A DNA stretch of 64,000 nucleotides, taken from the NCBI RefSeq assembly GCF_009741735.1, contig NZ_WHOH01000001.1:1984001-2048000 (forward strand), read 5' to 3'. Source of the DNA: Lentibacillus sp. JNUCC-1 (GTDB lineage Bacteria; Bacillota; Bacilli; Bacillales; Amphibacillaceae). The notes beneath the pieces are model-generated. The model searched no databases, was not told the DNA's origin, and worked only from the letters and a program-made list of their open reading frames with translations. This document shows positions 46,031 through 55,156 of the stretch, piece by piece. Every line of letters begins with the position of its first letter. Position 1 is the first letter of the stretch. Both the position numbers and the translations under genes were made by a program.

Positions 46031-46459
46031 AAACTGCGAACCAGTGAAAACTTGGAATGACTGCTTCTGGCAACTGACCATAATGAGAGTATCGTGATTT
46101 GCGCTGCGGGAAGTTGCTTTCCGCGGGCACGGCCTCAGCCTCCTCGAGGAAGACCACCTCTGCGGGGTCTTCGGACTCGTGCTGTTCCCGCAGGAGTCGA
46201 CTTCCCTCCGCTCCAATCACTCTATGTTATTAAGTGGCATGAACGGTTTTACTCACATAAGAATTAGAGAATAACCTCTCATATCTAGCTCGGGGAAAAC
46301 ACGGAGACTCCTGTGGGAGCAAAAGCCTAGATGAGACCCCGGAGCGCGCAGCGCGAGGAGGCTCATCAGCGCCCACTGGACGCGGAGTGTTTTCCCCGAG
46401 CGGTTGCCAGTGGCAGTCATAAAATCCCAAATTAAATCTAACTAATTAGTTCGCAGTTT
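46031..46459. repeat. Structured interspersed repeat, copy C (429 bp, inverse orientation)
   Basis: Reverse-complement copy of the element at 2127-2555: the same 429-bp length between AAACTGCGAAC (46031-46041) and its complement (46449-46459), and by eye essentially identical, including both hairpin modules. The two short reading frames in it translate to the same peptides as in copy A. Such identity implies recent dispersal or gene conversion. Confidence 0.87.
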
Positions 46460-46578
46460 ACAGATACTACGAAATAGCAATAACTATATGAACCCACTTT
46501 GTGTAATGTCAATTGCTACCTCGAAAGCCAGAATAGTCAGTTGCCGTTTTGAAGAAAAACATGAGCGGAGTGATATGT

Positions 46579-47268
46579 ATGGAAAAGACGGAGAAAAAGC
46601 TTTGTGTGTCATTGGTGCCGATTTTTAATCATCTAGATTATGGAGAACAGGAGAAAATTGCTGGCGCCAGCAAAAGCAGGACGTTCAACTCAAAAGAACT
46701 GGTTTTTAGAGCAGGAGATCCTTCTGAACATTTGTATATTGTCCACCGTGGCAAGGTGAAAATTTATAACCTATCAGAAGATGGAAAAGAGCATCTGATT
46801 CGTATTTTAGAGCCGGGTGACTTCATGGGAGAGTTGGCTATTTTTACAGATGAATGGCTAACAAGCTATGCCGAAACAATGGAAAAAACAGAGATTTGCT
46901 CGATTCACAAAGCTGACTTGAAAAAGTTGTTGGAAGCAAATCCTGCTATTTCATTCAAACTTCTTGCAGAAAACAGCAAACGGCTGATGCAAGCTGAACG
47001 AACGATCGAGCAGTTTGGCTCCCAGGATGTTGAGAAACGTCTGGCTTCTTATCTTATTGAGCTTGCAGATGAACAACCCGCCGTTTCAAAAAGTAGCATT
47101 ATTACGCTTCCAATGAGCAAAAAAGATCTGGCATCCTACCTCGGCAGCACCAGCGAAACCATCAGCAGGCGCCTTGCCTCATTTGAAGCCCGACAATTAA
47201 TTGAGCAGACGGGACAGCGAAAGATTAAGATTCTGCAACTTGATGCGCTTGAGCGATTAGTGGACTGA
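46579..47268 (+). CDS. Crp/Fnr family transcriptional regulator
   Basis: 229 residues: a cyclic-nucleotide-type sensor domain (about 15-130, VHRGKVKIYNLSEDGKEHLIRIL and GDFMGELAIF) and a C-terminal helix-turn-helix (about 150-225, MSKKDLASYLGSTSETISRRLASF). Only one N-terminal cysteine is present, so an FNR-type iron-sulfur cluster is unlikely. GCGGAGTGAT supports ATG 46579 over the in-frame ATG 46549. Its closeness to the aldehyde dehydrogenase genes hints at control of that unit. Confidence 0.9.
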   Translation: MEKTEKKLCVSLVPIFNHLDYGEQEKIAGASKSRTFNSKELVFRAGDPSEHLYIVHRGKVKIYNLSEDGKEHLIRILEPGDFMGELAIFTDEWLTSYAETMEKTEICSIHKADLKKLLEANPAISFKLLAENSKRLMQAERTIEQFGSQDVEKRLASYLIELADEQPAVSKSSIITLPMSKKDLASYLGSTSETISRRLASFEARQLIEQTGQRKIKILQLDALERLVD

Positions 47269-47290
47269 AGCATATAACCTGTTACAAACG

Positions 47291-47340
47291 AAAATCACCA
47301 CCCCTTGTGCCAGCAGCGCAAAGGATGGTGATTTTTAATT
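47291..47340. terminator. Bidirectional terminator between Crp/Fnr and DUF779 genes
   Basis: AAAATCACCA ... CTTTGTGC-like arms pair with GCGCAAAG ... TGGTGATTTTT; a long stem with T tracts on both sides. Confidence 0.8.
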
Positions 47341-47376
47341 TTTTATAAGCAGCAGCGGCTTTGCGTTCCTATCTCC

Positions 47377-47742
47377 CTAAACGTTTAACGCCGCGCGTTC
47401 TTGTTCTGTAAAAACGCGTGATCGGGTTAAGAAACGTTTTCCTTCAGGCCCTTCCAGAGAAAACATACCTCCCCGTCCATCCACCACGTCAATAATGAGT
47501 TGCGTGTGCTTCCAGTACTCATACTGATCCCTAGACATATAGAAAGGCGTATCTCCTATTTCACCGAGCAGCACATCCGAGTCGCCTGTCCGGAACTCAT
47601 CCCTCTCATAACACATAGGTGAGCTTCCGTCACAGCAGCCTCCAGATTGATGAAACATAAGTGGGCCATGCGTGTCTTTTAACGTGTTGATTAACGACAG
47701 CGCTTCTTCTGTAGCAACGACACGTTCGACCATAGTACTCAT
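47377..47742 (-). CDS. DUF779 domain protein
   Basis: 121 residues with the DUF779 signature FHQSGGCCDGSSPMCY and a conserved HTQLIIDVVDGRGGMFSLEG. Genes of this family are usually found beside aldehyde dehydrogenase, as here (21 bp downstream of it). The cysteine cluster suggests metal or thiol chemistry. The function is unproven. Confidence 0.88.
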   Translation of the reverse strand: MSTMVERVVATEEALSLINTLKDTHGPLMFHQSGGCCDGSSPMCYERDEFRTGDSDVLLGEIGDTPFYMSRDQYEYWKHTQLIIDVVDGRGGMFSLEGPEGKRFLTRSRVFTEQERAALNV

Positions 47743-47763
47743 CCTTTCTGCCAGAATTCTGAT

Positions 47764-49284
47764 TTAGAACAAGCCAGCTGGATCATCGCTATAACTAACG
47801 AGCAGGTTCTTCGTTTGCTGATAGTGGCCAAGCATCATGAGATGGTTTTCACGGCCGATACCGGATTTCTTATATCCGCCAAAAGCAGCGTGTGCCGGAT
47901 ACTGGTGGTAGCAGTTTGTCCAGACACGTCCTGCCTGAATGCCGCGTCCAAAGCGATAGGCCTTGTTAATATTTCTTGTCCAGATACCTGCGCCAAGTCC
48001 GTATAAGGTATCATTGGCGACTTTCATGGCTTCTTCATCATCTTTAAATGTCGTGACAGAGAGAACAGGACCGAATATTTCTTCCTGGAAAATCCGCATA
48101 TCGTTTTGCCCTTTAAAAATAGTCGGCTCCACATAGTAGCCACTTTCCAGTTCTCCATCAAGCTTCTTCACGTTACCGCCTACAAGGACTTCTGCATCTT
48201 CCTGTTTACCGATATCTAGGTAAGATTCAATCTTTTCCATTTGTTCCTTGGACGCCTGAGCCCCCATCATAGTTTCCGTATCCAGTGGATGTCCCATTTT
48301 AATTTCTTTGACACGCTTGATTGCGCGTTCCATGAACTTGTCATAAATGTCTTCGTGAACCAACGCACGTGATGGGCATGTACACACTTCACCCTGGTTA
48401 AGGGCGAACATGACCAAGCCTTCTACAGCCTTGTCGAGGAAACTGTCATCCTCATCCATGACATCTTTAAAGAAGATATTTGGTGACTTGCCGCCGAGTT
48501 CGACCGTGCTGGGTATGATATTCTCTGAAGCGTATTGCATAATTAAACGGCCGGTTGTGGTTTCACCGGTAAAGGCAATTTTGGAAATCCGGCTGCTTGA
48601 AGCGAGTGGTTTCCCAGCTTCAACCCCGAAACCGTTTACAATATTCAGTACACCAGCTGGAAGCAAATCAGAAATGAGTTCCAGTAGCACATGGATGGAT
48701 GCTGGTGTTTGCTCAGCTGGCTTCAAAATGACACAGTTTCCGGTTGCAAGGGCCGGAGCCAATTTCCATGTTGCCATCAAGATCGGGAAGTTCCACGGTA
48801 TAATCTGCCCAACAACGCCCAGTGGTTCATGAAAATGATAGGCGACAGTGTCATCATCAATTTGGCTGATGCCACCTTCCTGAGCACGAATGGCGCCTGC
48901 GAAATAACGGTAGTGATCAACTGCGAGAGGAAGATCCGCAGCCAATGTTTCACGAACAGACTTGCCATTATCCCATGTTTCTGCCACCGCGAGCATCTCT
49001 AGATTGTCTTCAATACGATCAGCAATCTTGTTTAAAATATTGGCCCGTTCAGCAACGGATGTTTTTCCCCACGATTCTTTAGCAGATTCAGCCGCATCAA
49101 GCGCAGCCTCCACATCTTCTTTCGTAGATCTGGCCACCTCGCAAAAAACTTTGCCAGTCACGGGACTTATGTTTTCAAAATACTTGCCTTTTGCAGGGGC
49201 ACGGTATTCCCCACCAATGTAATTGTCATATTTCTCCTTAAAATTCACCAGTGCATCAGCTGTGTTCGGATCAGCATATCTCAT
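47764..49284 (-). CDS. Aldehyde dehydrogenase (acetaldehyde-type, NAD-dependent)
   Basis: 506 residues. Catalytic elements: [33 protein letters not shown] (general base Glu) and [14 protein letters not shown] (nucleophile Cys near residue 300). [11 protein letters not shown] is typical of the AldB/ExaC group that oxidises acetaldehyde and similar short aldehydes. A catabolite response element lies just upstream and DUF779 follows. Confidence 0.94.
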   Translation of the reverse strand: MRYADPNTADALVNFKEKYDNYIGGEYRAPAKGKYFENISPVTGKVFCEVARSTKEDVEAALDAAESAKESWGKTSVAERANILNKIADRIEDNLEMLAVAETWDNGKSVRETLAADLPLAVDHYRYFAGAIRAQEGGISQIDDDTVAYHFHEPLGVVGQIIPWNFPILMATWKLAPALATGNCVILKPAEQTPASIHVLLELISDLLPAGVLNIVNGFGVEAGKPLASSSRISKIAFTGETTTGRLIMQYASENIIPSTVELGGKSPNIFFKDVMDEDDSFLDKAVEGLVMFALNQGEVCTCPSRALVHEDIYDKFMERAIKRVKEIKMGHPLDTETMMGAQASKEQMEKIESYLDIGKQEDAEVLVGGNVKKLDGELESGYYVEPTIFKGQNDMRIFQEEIFGPVLSVTTFKDDEEAMKVANDTLYGLGAGIWTRNINKAYRFGRGIQAGRVWTNCYHQYPAHAAFGGYKKSGIGRENHLMMLGHYQQTKNLLVSYSDDPAGLF

Positions 49285-49304
49285 ACAATATTCCTCCCCT
49301 ATTT

Positions 49305-49318
49305 TGTAATCGCTTCCA
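49305..49318 (-). promoter_or_regulatory. Catabolite response element (cre) upstream of aldehyde dehydrogenase
   Basis: Minus strand TGGAAGCGATTACA matches the CcpA cre consensus (TGWAANCGNTNWCA) at all but one position and is nearly palindromic. It lies about 20 bp upstream of the start codon, where binding would block transcription. Confidence 0.65.
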
Positions 49319-49390
49319 AAAAGGTTTTAAAATCATCCAAAAACCTTAAACATCAGTATATCAATAAATTTGTAAAATTCCAACCCTAAT

Positions 49391-49425
49391 GGTGCCTGTC
49401 ACTTCCCGGTTTGTGTCGAATTTTA
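49391..49425 (+). repeat. Short dispersed repeat (copy 4) with a Spo0A-box heptamer
   Basis: GGTGCCTGTCACTTCCCGG followed by TGTCGAA (49414-49420). A TATAAT at 49455-49460 lies downstream, with TTGGCT at 49430-49435, so the box sits just upstream of the presumed -35 of the MFS gene. Confidence 0.72.
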
Positions 49426-49495
49426 TTTCTTGGCTGTTAGTTGTTTCTTTTTGATATAATGTGAGGTAATGACAATAGAAGGTAGCGTTTTGTTT

Positions 49496-50929
49496 ATGGA
49501 GAAAACATCTCAGGCTCAAACACATAATCCTCAAGTAAAAGCTGCTCCCATTATGGCTGCGCTCCTCATCAGCGGTTTCATGGGGATGTTCAGCGAAACA
49601 GCTTTAAATATGGCGATTAATGATTTAATCAAGGCATTTTCCATCTCACCTTCGACAGCTCAATGGTTAACAACGGGCTATCTTCTTGTGCTTGGGATTG
49701 TGATTCCTGTTTCTGGATTGTTGATTAAGCGATTTCCCACAAGGAAGTTATTCGTGACCAGTTTGAGCTTTTCAATTCTTGGTGTGCTTGTTGCAGGTAT
49801 TTCCCCGAATTTCTGGATTCTATTAAGCGGACGGATCATCCAGGCTATCGGAACGGGCTTATTGTTGCCACTGTTATTTCATACAGTGCTGATTATCTTT
49901 CCTCCATGGAAAAGAGGAACGGCAATGGGGATTGTAGGCCTCGTTATGATGTTTGCACCGGCAACTGGGCCTATCTCAGCCGGTCTTATCATCGAATACT
50001 TTAACTGGCATATGATTTTTTGGATCATTACCCCGTTTCTTATTTTCGCTCTTGTGTTTGGTATCATTTTTTTACCCAATTTAACCAAAGTGCAAAAACA
50101 CAAAATCGACCTCTTGTCCATTATCCTTTCGACAGTTGGCTTTGGTGGAATCGTATTCGGATTTAGTTTCGCAGGAGAGAGTGAGGGGTGGAGCAGTCCG
50201 ATCGTCATCTCTGCGCTGATCACAGGCACTGTAGCACTGGTTCTCTACGTGTTCAGACAGCTTTCTATTGATGAGCCTGTTCTTTATTTAAAGGTGTTCA
50301 GACATCCCATGTTTATACTGGGGATTGTGGCGACGCTTTTCGCCAATATCATTATTTTTTCAGGGAACATTCTACTGCCTTTATTTATGCGCGCCGGGCT
50401 TGGGCTAACTGCTTCAGCTGCCGGACTGCTCTTGCTTCCTGGAGGGATTGTCAATGGCATTATGTCGATGGTAAACGGGCGGATTTTCGACAAACATGGC
50501 CCTAAAGCATTGGTGATTGGGGGTTTTGCGCTTAGTACAGTGACCGTCTGGTTCTTCTCAAAGGTCACGTCTTCAACAAGCCCTTATCTGATTATCATCT
50601 TCTTCATGTTGCTTATGGTCAGTATGTCGATGGTGACCACACCCTCCCAAACAAACGGGATCAATCAGCTGGAGCCGGAACTTTACCCTGATGGAACCGC
50701 CGTTGTAAACTCAATGATCCAAACATCCGGCGCAATCGGTACGGCACTTGCTGTGAGTATCCTTAACATGACCCAGCGTTCTCTTTTAGCTGAAGCTGCT
50801 AATCCTGCCGACACTCAAGTCAAAGCTGAGGCGCTGATCTCTGGTGTGCAGAATGCCTTCACGTTCGCTATGATCATATCCATTCTCGGATTAATCACGT
50901 CACTATTCATTAAAAGGATCAGGGTTTAA
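49496..50929 (+). CDS. MFS drug exporter, DHA2 (EmrB/QacA) type
   Basis: 477 residues with about 14 membrane helices. Motif A-like LLIKRFPTRKLF and motif C-like MGIVGLVMMFAPATGPISAGLI place it among 14-span DHA2 proton-driven multidrug exporters. The frame opens at 49469, but a TATAAT at 49455-49460 would leave that start almost leaderless, so ATG 49496 with GAAGG about 12 bases upstream is preferred (moderate certainty). Confidence 0.87.
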   Translation: MEKTSQAQTHNPQVKAAPIMAALLISGFMGMFSETALNMAINDLIKAFSISPSTAQWLTTGYLLVLGIVIPVSGLLIKRFPTRKLFVTSLSFSILGVLVAGISPNFWILLSGRIIQAIGTGLLLPLLFHTVLIIFPPWKRGTAMGIVGLVMMFAPATGPISAGLIIEYFNWHMIFWIITPFLIFALVFGIIFLPNLTKVQKHKIDLLSIILSTVGFGGIVFGFSFAGESEGWSSPIVISALITGTVALVLYVFRQLSIDEPVLYLKVFRHPMFILGIVATLFANIIIFSGNILLPLFMRAGLGLTASAAGLLLLPGGIVNGIMSMVNGRIFDKHGPKALVIGGFALSTVTVWFFSKVTSSTSPYLIIIFFMLLMVSMSMVTTPSQTNGINQLEPELYPDGTAVVNSMIQTSGAIGTALAVSILNMTQRSLLAEAANPADTQVKAEALISGVQNAFTFAMIISILGLITSLFIKRIRV

Positions 50930-50996
50930 GGTGTACTGGTCTCTAGTTCTAGCTCGTCCATTCTTCTCATAACCTAATGATGGGGAGGATGATTAT

Positions 50997-51485
50997 ATGG
51001 GCCTGTTTAAGGAATTTCGCCAATTTGCCATAAGAGGCAGCGCGGTGGATATGGGGGTCGGGATCGTCTTAGGAGCGGCATTCAGCGGATTAATTGATTC
51101 TCTGGTCAGAGATCTCCTGTTGCCGCCGCTTGGTCTCTTATATTCAAAAATAAATGTGCAGGATATGTACATCAGCCTGAGCGGTGGCGTGTTTCCTTCA
51201 CTCGAAAAAGCCAAGGAAGCAGGTGCGGTCACCATTAATTATGGGTTATTCATGATGGCGGCGGTCCGGTTTATCATCATCCTTTTCGCGGTTTTCGTCG
51301 TCGTCCGGCAGATCAACCGTTGGAAAAATCCACATCAAACACCGATAGATTCTATGACAAAAAAACAATGTCCCTATTGTTGTACACCGATCCCTTCAAA
51401 AGCTGTCATATGCCCAAACTGTTCATCTGAACTGCAAAAAGAAGAGCCTCGATATAATTCAGCGCCAAAGTGGCGGATTAAATAG
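50997..51485 (+). CDS. mscL: Large-conductance mechanosensitive channel MscL with C-terminal zinc ribbon
   Basis: 162 residues. The MscL signature is at the N terminus (FKEFRQFAIRGSAVDMGVGI), with a first transmembrane helix (about 17-42) and a second (about 82-104). Instead of the usual C-terminal helix bundle there is a zinc ribbon, Cys125, Cys128, Cys139 and Cys142 (CPYC-x10-CPNC). MscL opens under membrane tension to release osmolytes. GGGGAGGA precedes the ATG. Fusion to a zinc ribbon is a variant worth noting. Confidence 0.92.
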   Translation: MGLFKEFRQFAIRGSAVDMGVGIVLGAAFSGLIDSLVRDLLLPPLGLLYSKINVQDMYISLSGGVFPSLEKAKEAGAVTINYGLFMMAAVRFIIILFAVFVVVRQINRWKNPHQTPIDSMTKKQCPYCCTPIPSKAVICPNCSSELQKEEPRYNSAPKWRIK

Positions 51486-51840
51486 AATAATAATAGAGAT
51501 GGCTCATTTTTTTCTTTCTAGTTAAAGGAAATGGTGATGTCTTATGACAGTTTTTGAAGCGTTGGTCATAACATTCCCTCAGAACGAAAATAACCACCCC
51601 TGAGCCTGGTAAGCAAATAGGGTGATTATTTTCAGCTGAAATGCGAGCTTCCCGCTCTTTAAGGGCTATCACGTTAGACCGTTCATGTTCACTGATGGAT
51701 GGTCCTTTTATTTATATGGCTTTACATATTTGGGATACCCTATTTACAGCAAATTTAAAATGAAAGTGATATGTTTATAATGATTTAATAAAAGGAAAAT
51801 AAGCTTCAATTGATATAGCCGGCTTAGAAAGGATGAGACC
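51486..51840. other. Intergenic region with one hairpin
   Basis: 355 bp without a convincing gene. GAAAATAACCACCC (51586-51599) pairs with GGGTGATTATTTTC (51620-51633) with one bulge, probably a terminator. An AT-rich part (51720-51800) probably holds the promoter of the UvrA-like gene. Nothing else is recognised. Confidence 0.5.
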
Positions 51841-54096
51841 GTGCCAGAAACAAGGGACGAAATCATATTAAGAGGACTCAAAGAAAATAACCTAAAAAAT
51901 ATAGATTTAAATATAGGTAAGGGGGAAATCACTGTATTTACAGGGCTTTCTGGATCAGGGAAGAGCTCTGTTATTTTCGATACGTTGGCGACAGAGAGCA
52001 GGAGACAGATGACATTGAACTATCCGCTTTATGTCAGAAATCAAATGCCAAGATACGAAAGGCCTCAAGCTGATCTCATGCAAAACCTGAGCCCAGTAGT
52101 AGTGGTAGAGCAACGTACTGCGGGGGGAAACTCGCGTTCAACAGTTGGGACATATATGGATATCGATCCATTGATCAGGCTGTTATTTTCAAGAATAGGA
52201 ACTCCACCTATAGGCACTGCCACTGACTTTACCACTCAGAGTACCTTTGGCAGATGCCCCCAGTGCGACGGGTTTGGAGAAGTCGTCGCACCGGATGTCA
52301 ATAAAATGGTCGATTTCGACAAATCGCTCCGAGAATATGCAGTACAATTTAAGCCTTTATCCCCTGCAGGCTGGCAAGGACAATGGATGATGACTTGCGG
52401 ACTGTTTGATCCGGATAAACCGATCAAAGATTACTCAAAAAAGGACCGCGAGCTTTTGCTGTATGGCCCTCCAGGCGGCGGAACTGTCTATGCGCCATTT
52501 CATACCAAGTATGGTCCGCAAAATGCACAGTGGGACGGGCTTTTGCCTAGATTTATCCGCTTGTATATTAATAGAGATGTCTCTAAGCTCAAACAAATAT
52601 CTCAAGATGATGTCTTAGCAGTTTCCACACATTCTCAATGTCCAACCTGTGAGGGTTCAGGACTTAATCCAAAAGTTCTGGAATGCCGGATCAATGGCTT
52701 CAATATCCTGGAGTACGAACAACTGGAGATGACAGACATACTAGAGGAACTGATTAAAATAAAAGATTCCCTTGGCGCGTCCATCGCACGCCAGGCCATT
52801 CCGCATATTAAGCAACTGATCGACATGGGATTGGGATATCTGAGCCTGTCCAGAAAAATGGGAACCTTGTCCGGTGGTGAAGCTCAAAGGGTTAAGATCG
52901 CGCGTCATTTGGGCAGCAGTCTCAACAATATGACCTATATTTTTGATGAGCCAAGCGCAGGGCTGCACCCAGAAGAGGTCCATCTGCTCATACAGATGCT
53001 CAACAGTATAAAAAACCAGCATAATACGGTCATTGTGATCGAACACGATCTGTCTGTCATAAAAGCAGCTGATGAGATCGTCGAGATGGGACCTGGAGCC
53101 GGTGCTGGTGGAGGAGAAATCATCTATCAAGGATACTCAACCGGGTTAGAAAGCTCTTCCGCCGCTACAAACCTCAACCATCAACTGGAAATCAATCAAC
53201 ATCCAAGGGACATTAAGCATTGGTTGACGATAGAAAACGCCAATACGAACAATCTTAAAAATGTCAGCCTCGATATTCCTAAAAATGTTCTAGTCTCTGT
53301 ATGTGGTGTGTCAGGATCTGGAAAAAGCTCGTTAATGCTGGACGCATTTACGGAAAAGTATCCTGAGACAATTGCAGTCGGGCAAAGCAGTATAGGGGTT
53401 TCCAGCCGATCAACGCTGGCGACCTACATGGGAATTATGGATGATGTTCGGGCGATATTTTCCAAGGCGACAGGTCAGCCACCTGGATTATTCAGCTTTA
53501 ACTCTATAGGTGCTTGCCCTGTGTGTAAGGGGAAGGGCGTTACCACGCCAGACGTGGCATTTGCTGATCCGGTGACCATTCGTTGTGAAGCTTGTGGCGG
53601 CACCAAGTATTCAGATGAGGCGTTGTCCTATCGCTATGAGGGTAAAAATATCGTTGAGATTCTCGATTTGACCATCGATGAAGCTGTGCAATATTTTACA
53701 ATGCCAAAGATCATTAAGAAAGTAAACACCCTGAAAGATGTCGGTTTAGGCTACTTAACGTTAGGTCAGACGACAAGCTCATTGAGTGGAGGGGAAGTCC
53801 AGCGTCTCAAATTAGCAAGCCATTTGAAAAAAGAAGGTCAAATCTATCTATTGGACGAGCCATCTCGTGGTTTGCACATGGATGATAACGCAAAGCTACT
53901 GGATGTGTTCCAAAATCTTGTCAACAAAGGCAATTCAGTTGTGATCATCGAACATAATCTCGACTTCATCGCAGCAAGTGACTGGGTTATCGAACTCGGA
54001 CCAGAAGGCGGCAAAAAAGGCGGGCACATCCTATTCCAAGGCACACCAAACCAAATGCACAACACCAACACCCCAACCGCCAAATGGCTCAAGTAA
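51841..54096 (+). CDS. UvrA2-like ABC ATPase (excinuclease subunit A paralogue)
   Basis: 751 residues, about 200 shorter than canonical UvrA (about 940-950). Two ABC modules are present: Walker A TGLSGSGKSSVIFD and SGSGKSSLMLD, signatures LSGGEAQRVKIA and LSGGEVQRLKLA. There are zinc-finger cysteine pairs (CPQCDGFGEV, CPTCEGSG, CPVCKGKG, CEACGG). The missing length fits the class II UvrA that lacks the UvrB-binding insertion and is linked to DNA-damage or drug tolerance. Start GTG with AAAGGATGAG. It lies close to an MFS exporter. Confidence 0.9.
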   Translation: MPETRDEIILRGLKENNLKNIDLNIGKGEITVFTGLSGSGKSSVIFDTLATESRRQMTLNYPLYVRNQMPRYERPQADLMQNLSPVVVVEQRTAGGNSRSTVGTYMDIDPLIRLLFSRIGTPPIGTATDFTTQSTFGRCPQCDGFGEVVAPDVNKMVDFDKSLREYAVQFKPLSPAGWQGQWMMTCGLFDPDKPIKDYSKKDRELLLYGPPGGGTVYAPFHTKYGPQNAQWDGLLPRFIRLYINRDVSKLKQISQDDVLAVSTHSQCPTCEGSGLNPKVLECRINGFNILEYEQLEMTDILEELIKIKDSLGASIARQAIPHIKQLIDMGLGYLSLSRKMGTLSGGEAQRVKIARHLGSSLNNMTYIFDEPSAGLHPEEVHLLIQMLNSIKNQHNTVIVIEHDLSVIKAADEIVEMGPGAGAGGGEIIYQGYSTGLESSSAATNLNHQLEINQHPRDIKHWLTIENANTNNLKNVSLDIPKNVLVSVCGVSGSGKSSLMLDAFTEKYPETIAVGQSSIGVSSRSTLATYMGIMDDVRAIFSKATGQPPGLFSFNSIGACPVCKGKGVTTPDVAFADPVTIRCEACGGTKYSDEALSYRYEGKNIVEILDLTIDEAVQYFTMPKIIKKVNTLKDVGLGYLTLGQTTSSLSGGEVQRLKLASHLKKEGQIYLLDEPSRGLHMDDNAKLLDVFQNLVNKGNSVVIIEHNLDFIAASDWVIELGPEGGKKGGHILFQGTPNQMHNTNTPTAKWLK

Positions 54097-54102
54097 CAAT
54101 TC

Positions 54103-54172
54103 AAGTGACAGGCACCTTTATCCCCAAAAGGTGCCTGTCACTTCCCGGTTTTTGTTGGTTTTTGTCGAATGT
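54103..54172 (+). repeat. Short dispersed repeat (copy 5), inverted pair acting as hairpin, with a Spo0A box
   Basis: AAGTGACAGGCACCTT (54103-54118) and AAGGTGCCTGTCACTT (54128-54143) form a perfect 16-bp stem seven bases after the UvrA-like stop, followed by CCCGGTTTTTG, so it may terminate that gene. TTTTTGTTGG and TTTTTGTCGAA follow; TGTCGAA is at 54163-54169. It lies about 100 bp upstream of the toxin-antitoxin pair. Confidence 0.75.
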
Positions 54173-54268
54173 TTTTTGAGGGATACAGCCTCTTATTATT
54201 GTGTTTCCGTATTGTATTAAAACCCTATAACAACTGCTATAATAGAAGTAAAAGTAGGAGGAATGGCA

Positions 54269-54673
54269 ATGGATTCTAAATTAATAGACACGATTAATGA
54301 ATGTTTAGTACCCTTGCTAAATCCTGAGTTTATGATTGTGTTCGGTTCTTTTGCAAGTGGCAGTGAAACATTAAAAAGCGATCTAGATATAGCATTTTAC
54401 CGAGAGGGAGAATCTTTGTCTAAATATGAACGGTTCATGATATCGCAAAAACTGGCTGAGTTGATTAACAGAGATGTTGATTTGATTGACTTGAAAGAGG
54501 CCAGCACGGTATTCCGCGCGCAGATATTTGGCTATGGCCAGACCATTTATTCTAGAAATGATATAGAAAGGGATCGACAGCACATGACTGCCTTGAGCAT
54601 GTATGTCAAATTAAACGAAGAACGTCAAGTTGTCTTTGATGCGATTCGCGAGCGGGGGAGAATCTATGAATAA
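54269..54673 (+). CDS. MntA-type nucleotidyltransferase antitoxin
   Basis: 134 residues of the minimal nucleotidyltransferase fold: Gly26-Ser27 in GSFASG, then Asp38 and Asp40 in SDLDIA, with a third acidic position in DVDLIDL. In type VII toxin-antitoxin systems this enzyme AMPylates the HEPN toxin. The first ATG (54263) abuts AGGAGG, so 54269 is preferred. Its stop overlaps the HEPN gene by 8 bp. Confidence 0.9.
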   Translation: MDSKLIDTINECLVPLLNPEFMIVFGSFASGSETLKSDLDIAFYREGESLSKYERFMISQKLAELINRDVDLIDLKEASTVFRAQIFGYGQTIYSRNDIERDRQHMTALSMYVKLNEERQVVFDAIRERGRIYE

Positions 54674-55073
54674 GGACGTAATAGTTAATAAAATTGAAGT
54701 GATTGAACGTTGCTTAGATCGTATTCGGGAGGTGCACGGCGGGGAGGATGCAAATTTGGAAGACATGACAAAACAGGATAGCATAATCCTTAATTTTCAA
54801 CGAGCGTGTGAAGCCTCCATAGATTTGACCATGCATTTGGTTGGAACAAGGGGAGCGGGGGTGCCTCAGACAAGCAGGGAAGCTTTTGAAATTTTGTTCA
54901 AAGAGGCGATTATTGATAATACGCTGGCATCAAGAATGAAAGCAATGGTCGGTTTTCGAAATATTGCCATCCACGATTATCAAGAAATTGATATCGACAT
55001 TCTTCAAAAGATTATAGCAGAGCACCTACAAGATTTTGAACAATTTACAGAGGCTGTTTTAAAGCGATTGTAA
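54666..55073 (+). CDS. HepT-type HEPN ribonuclease toxin (DUF86)
   Basis: 135 residues, all helical. The HEPN active-site motif R-x4-H-x-Y is RNIAIHDY (Arg98, His103, Tyr105); the tyrosine is the position AMPylated in the studied HepT/MntA pair. GGGGAG precedes the ATG at 54666, inside the antitoxin end (8-bp overlap). The order antitoxin then toxin with overlap is standard for the family. Confidence 0.9.
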   Translation: MNKDVIVNKIEVIERCLDRIREVHGGEDANLEDMTKQDSIILNFQRACEASIDLTMHLVGTRGAGVPQTSREAFEILFKEAIIDNTLASRMKAMVGFRNIAIHDYQEIDIDILQKIIAEHLQDFEQFTEAVLKRL

Positions 55074-55156
55074 AATTTTTGTAAGAAAGTGTAGAATGGT
55101 CTTACAAAAGCTCTCGAAAGACGGAAAAGTAATCAAATAAACTGGGGAGGTAGGTT

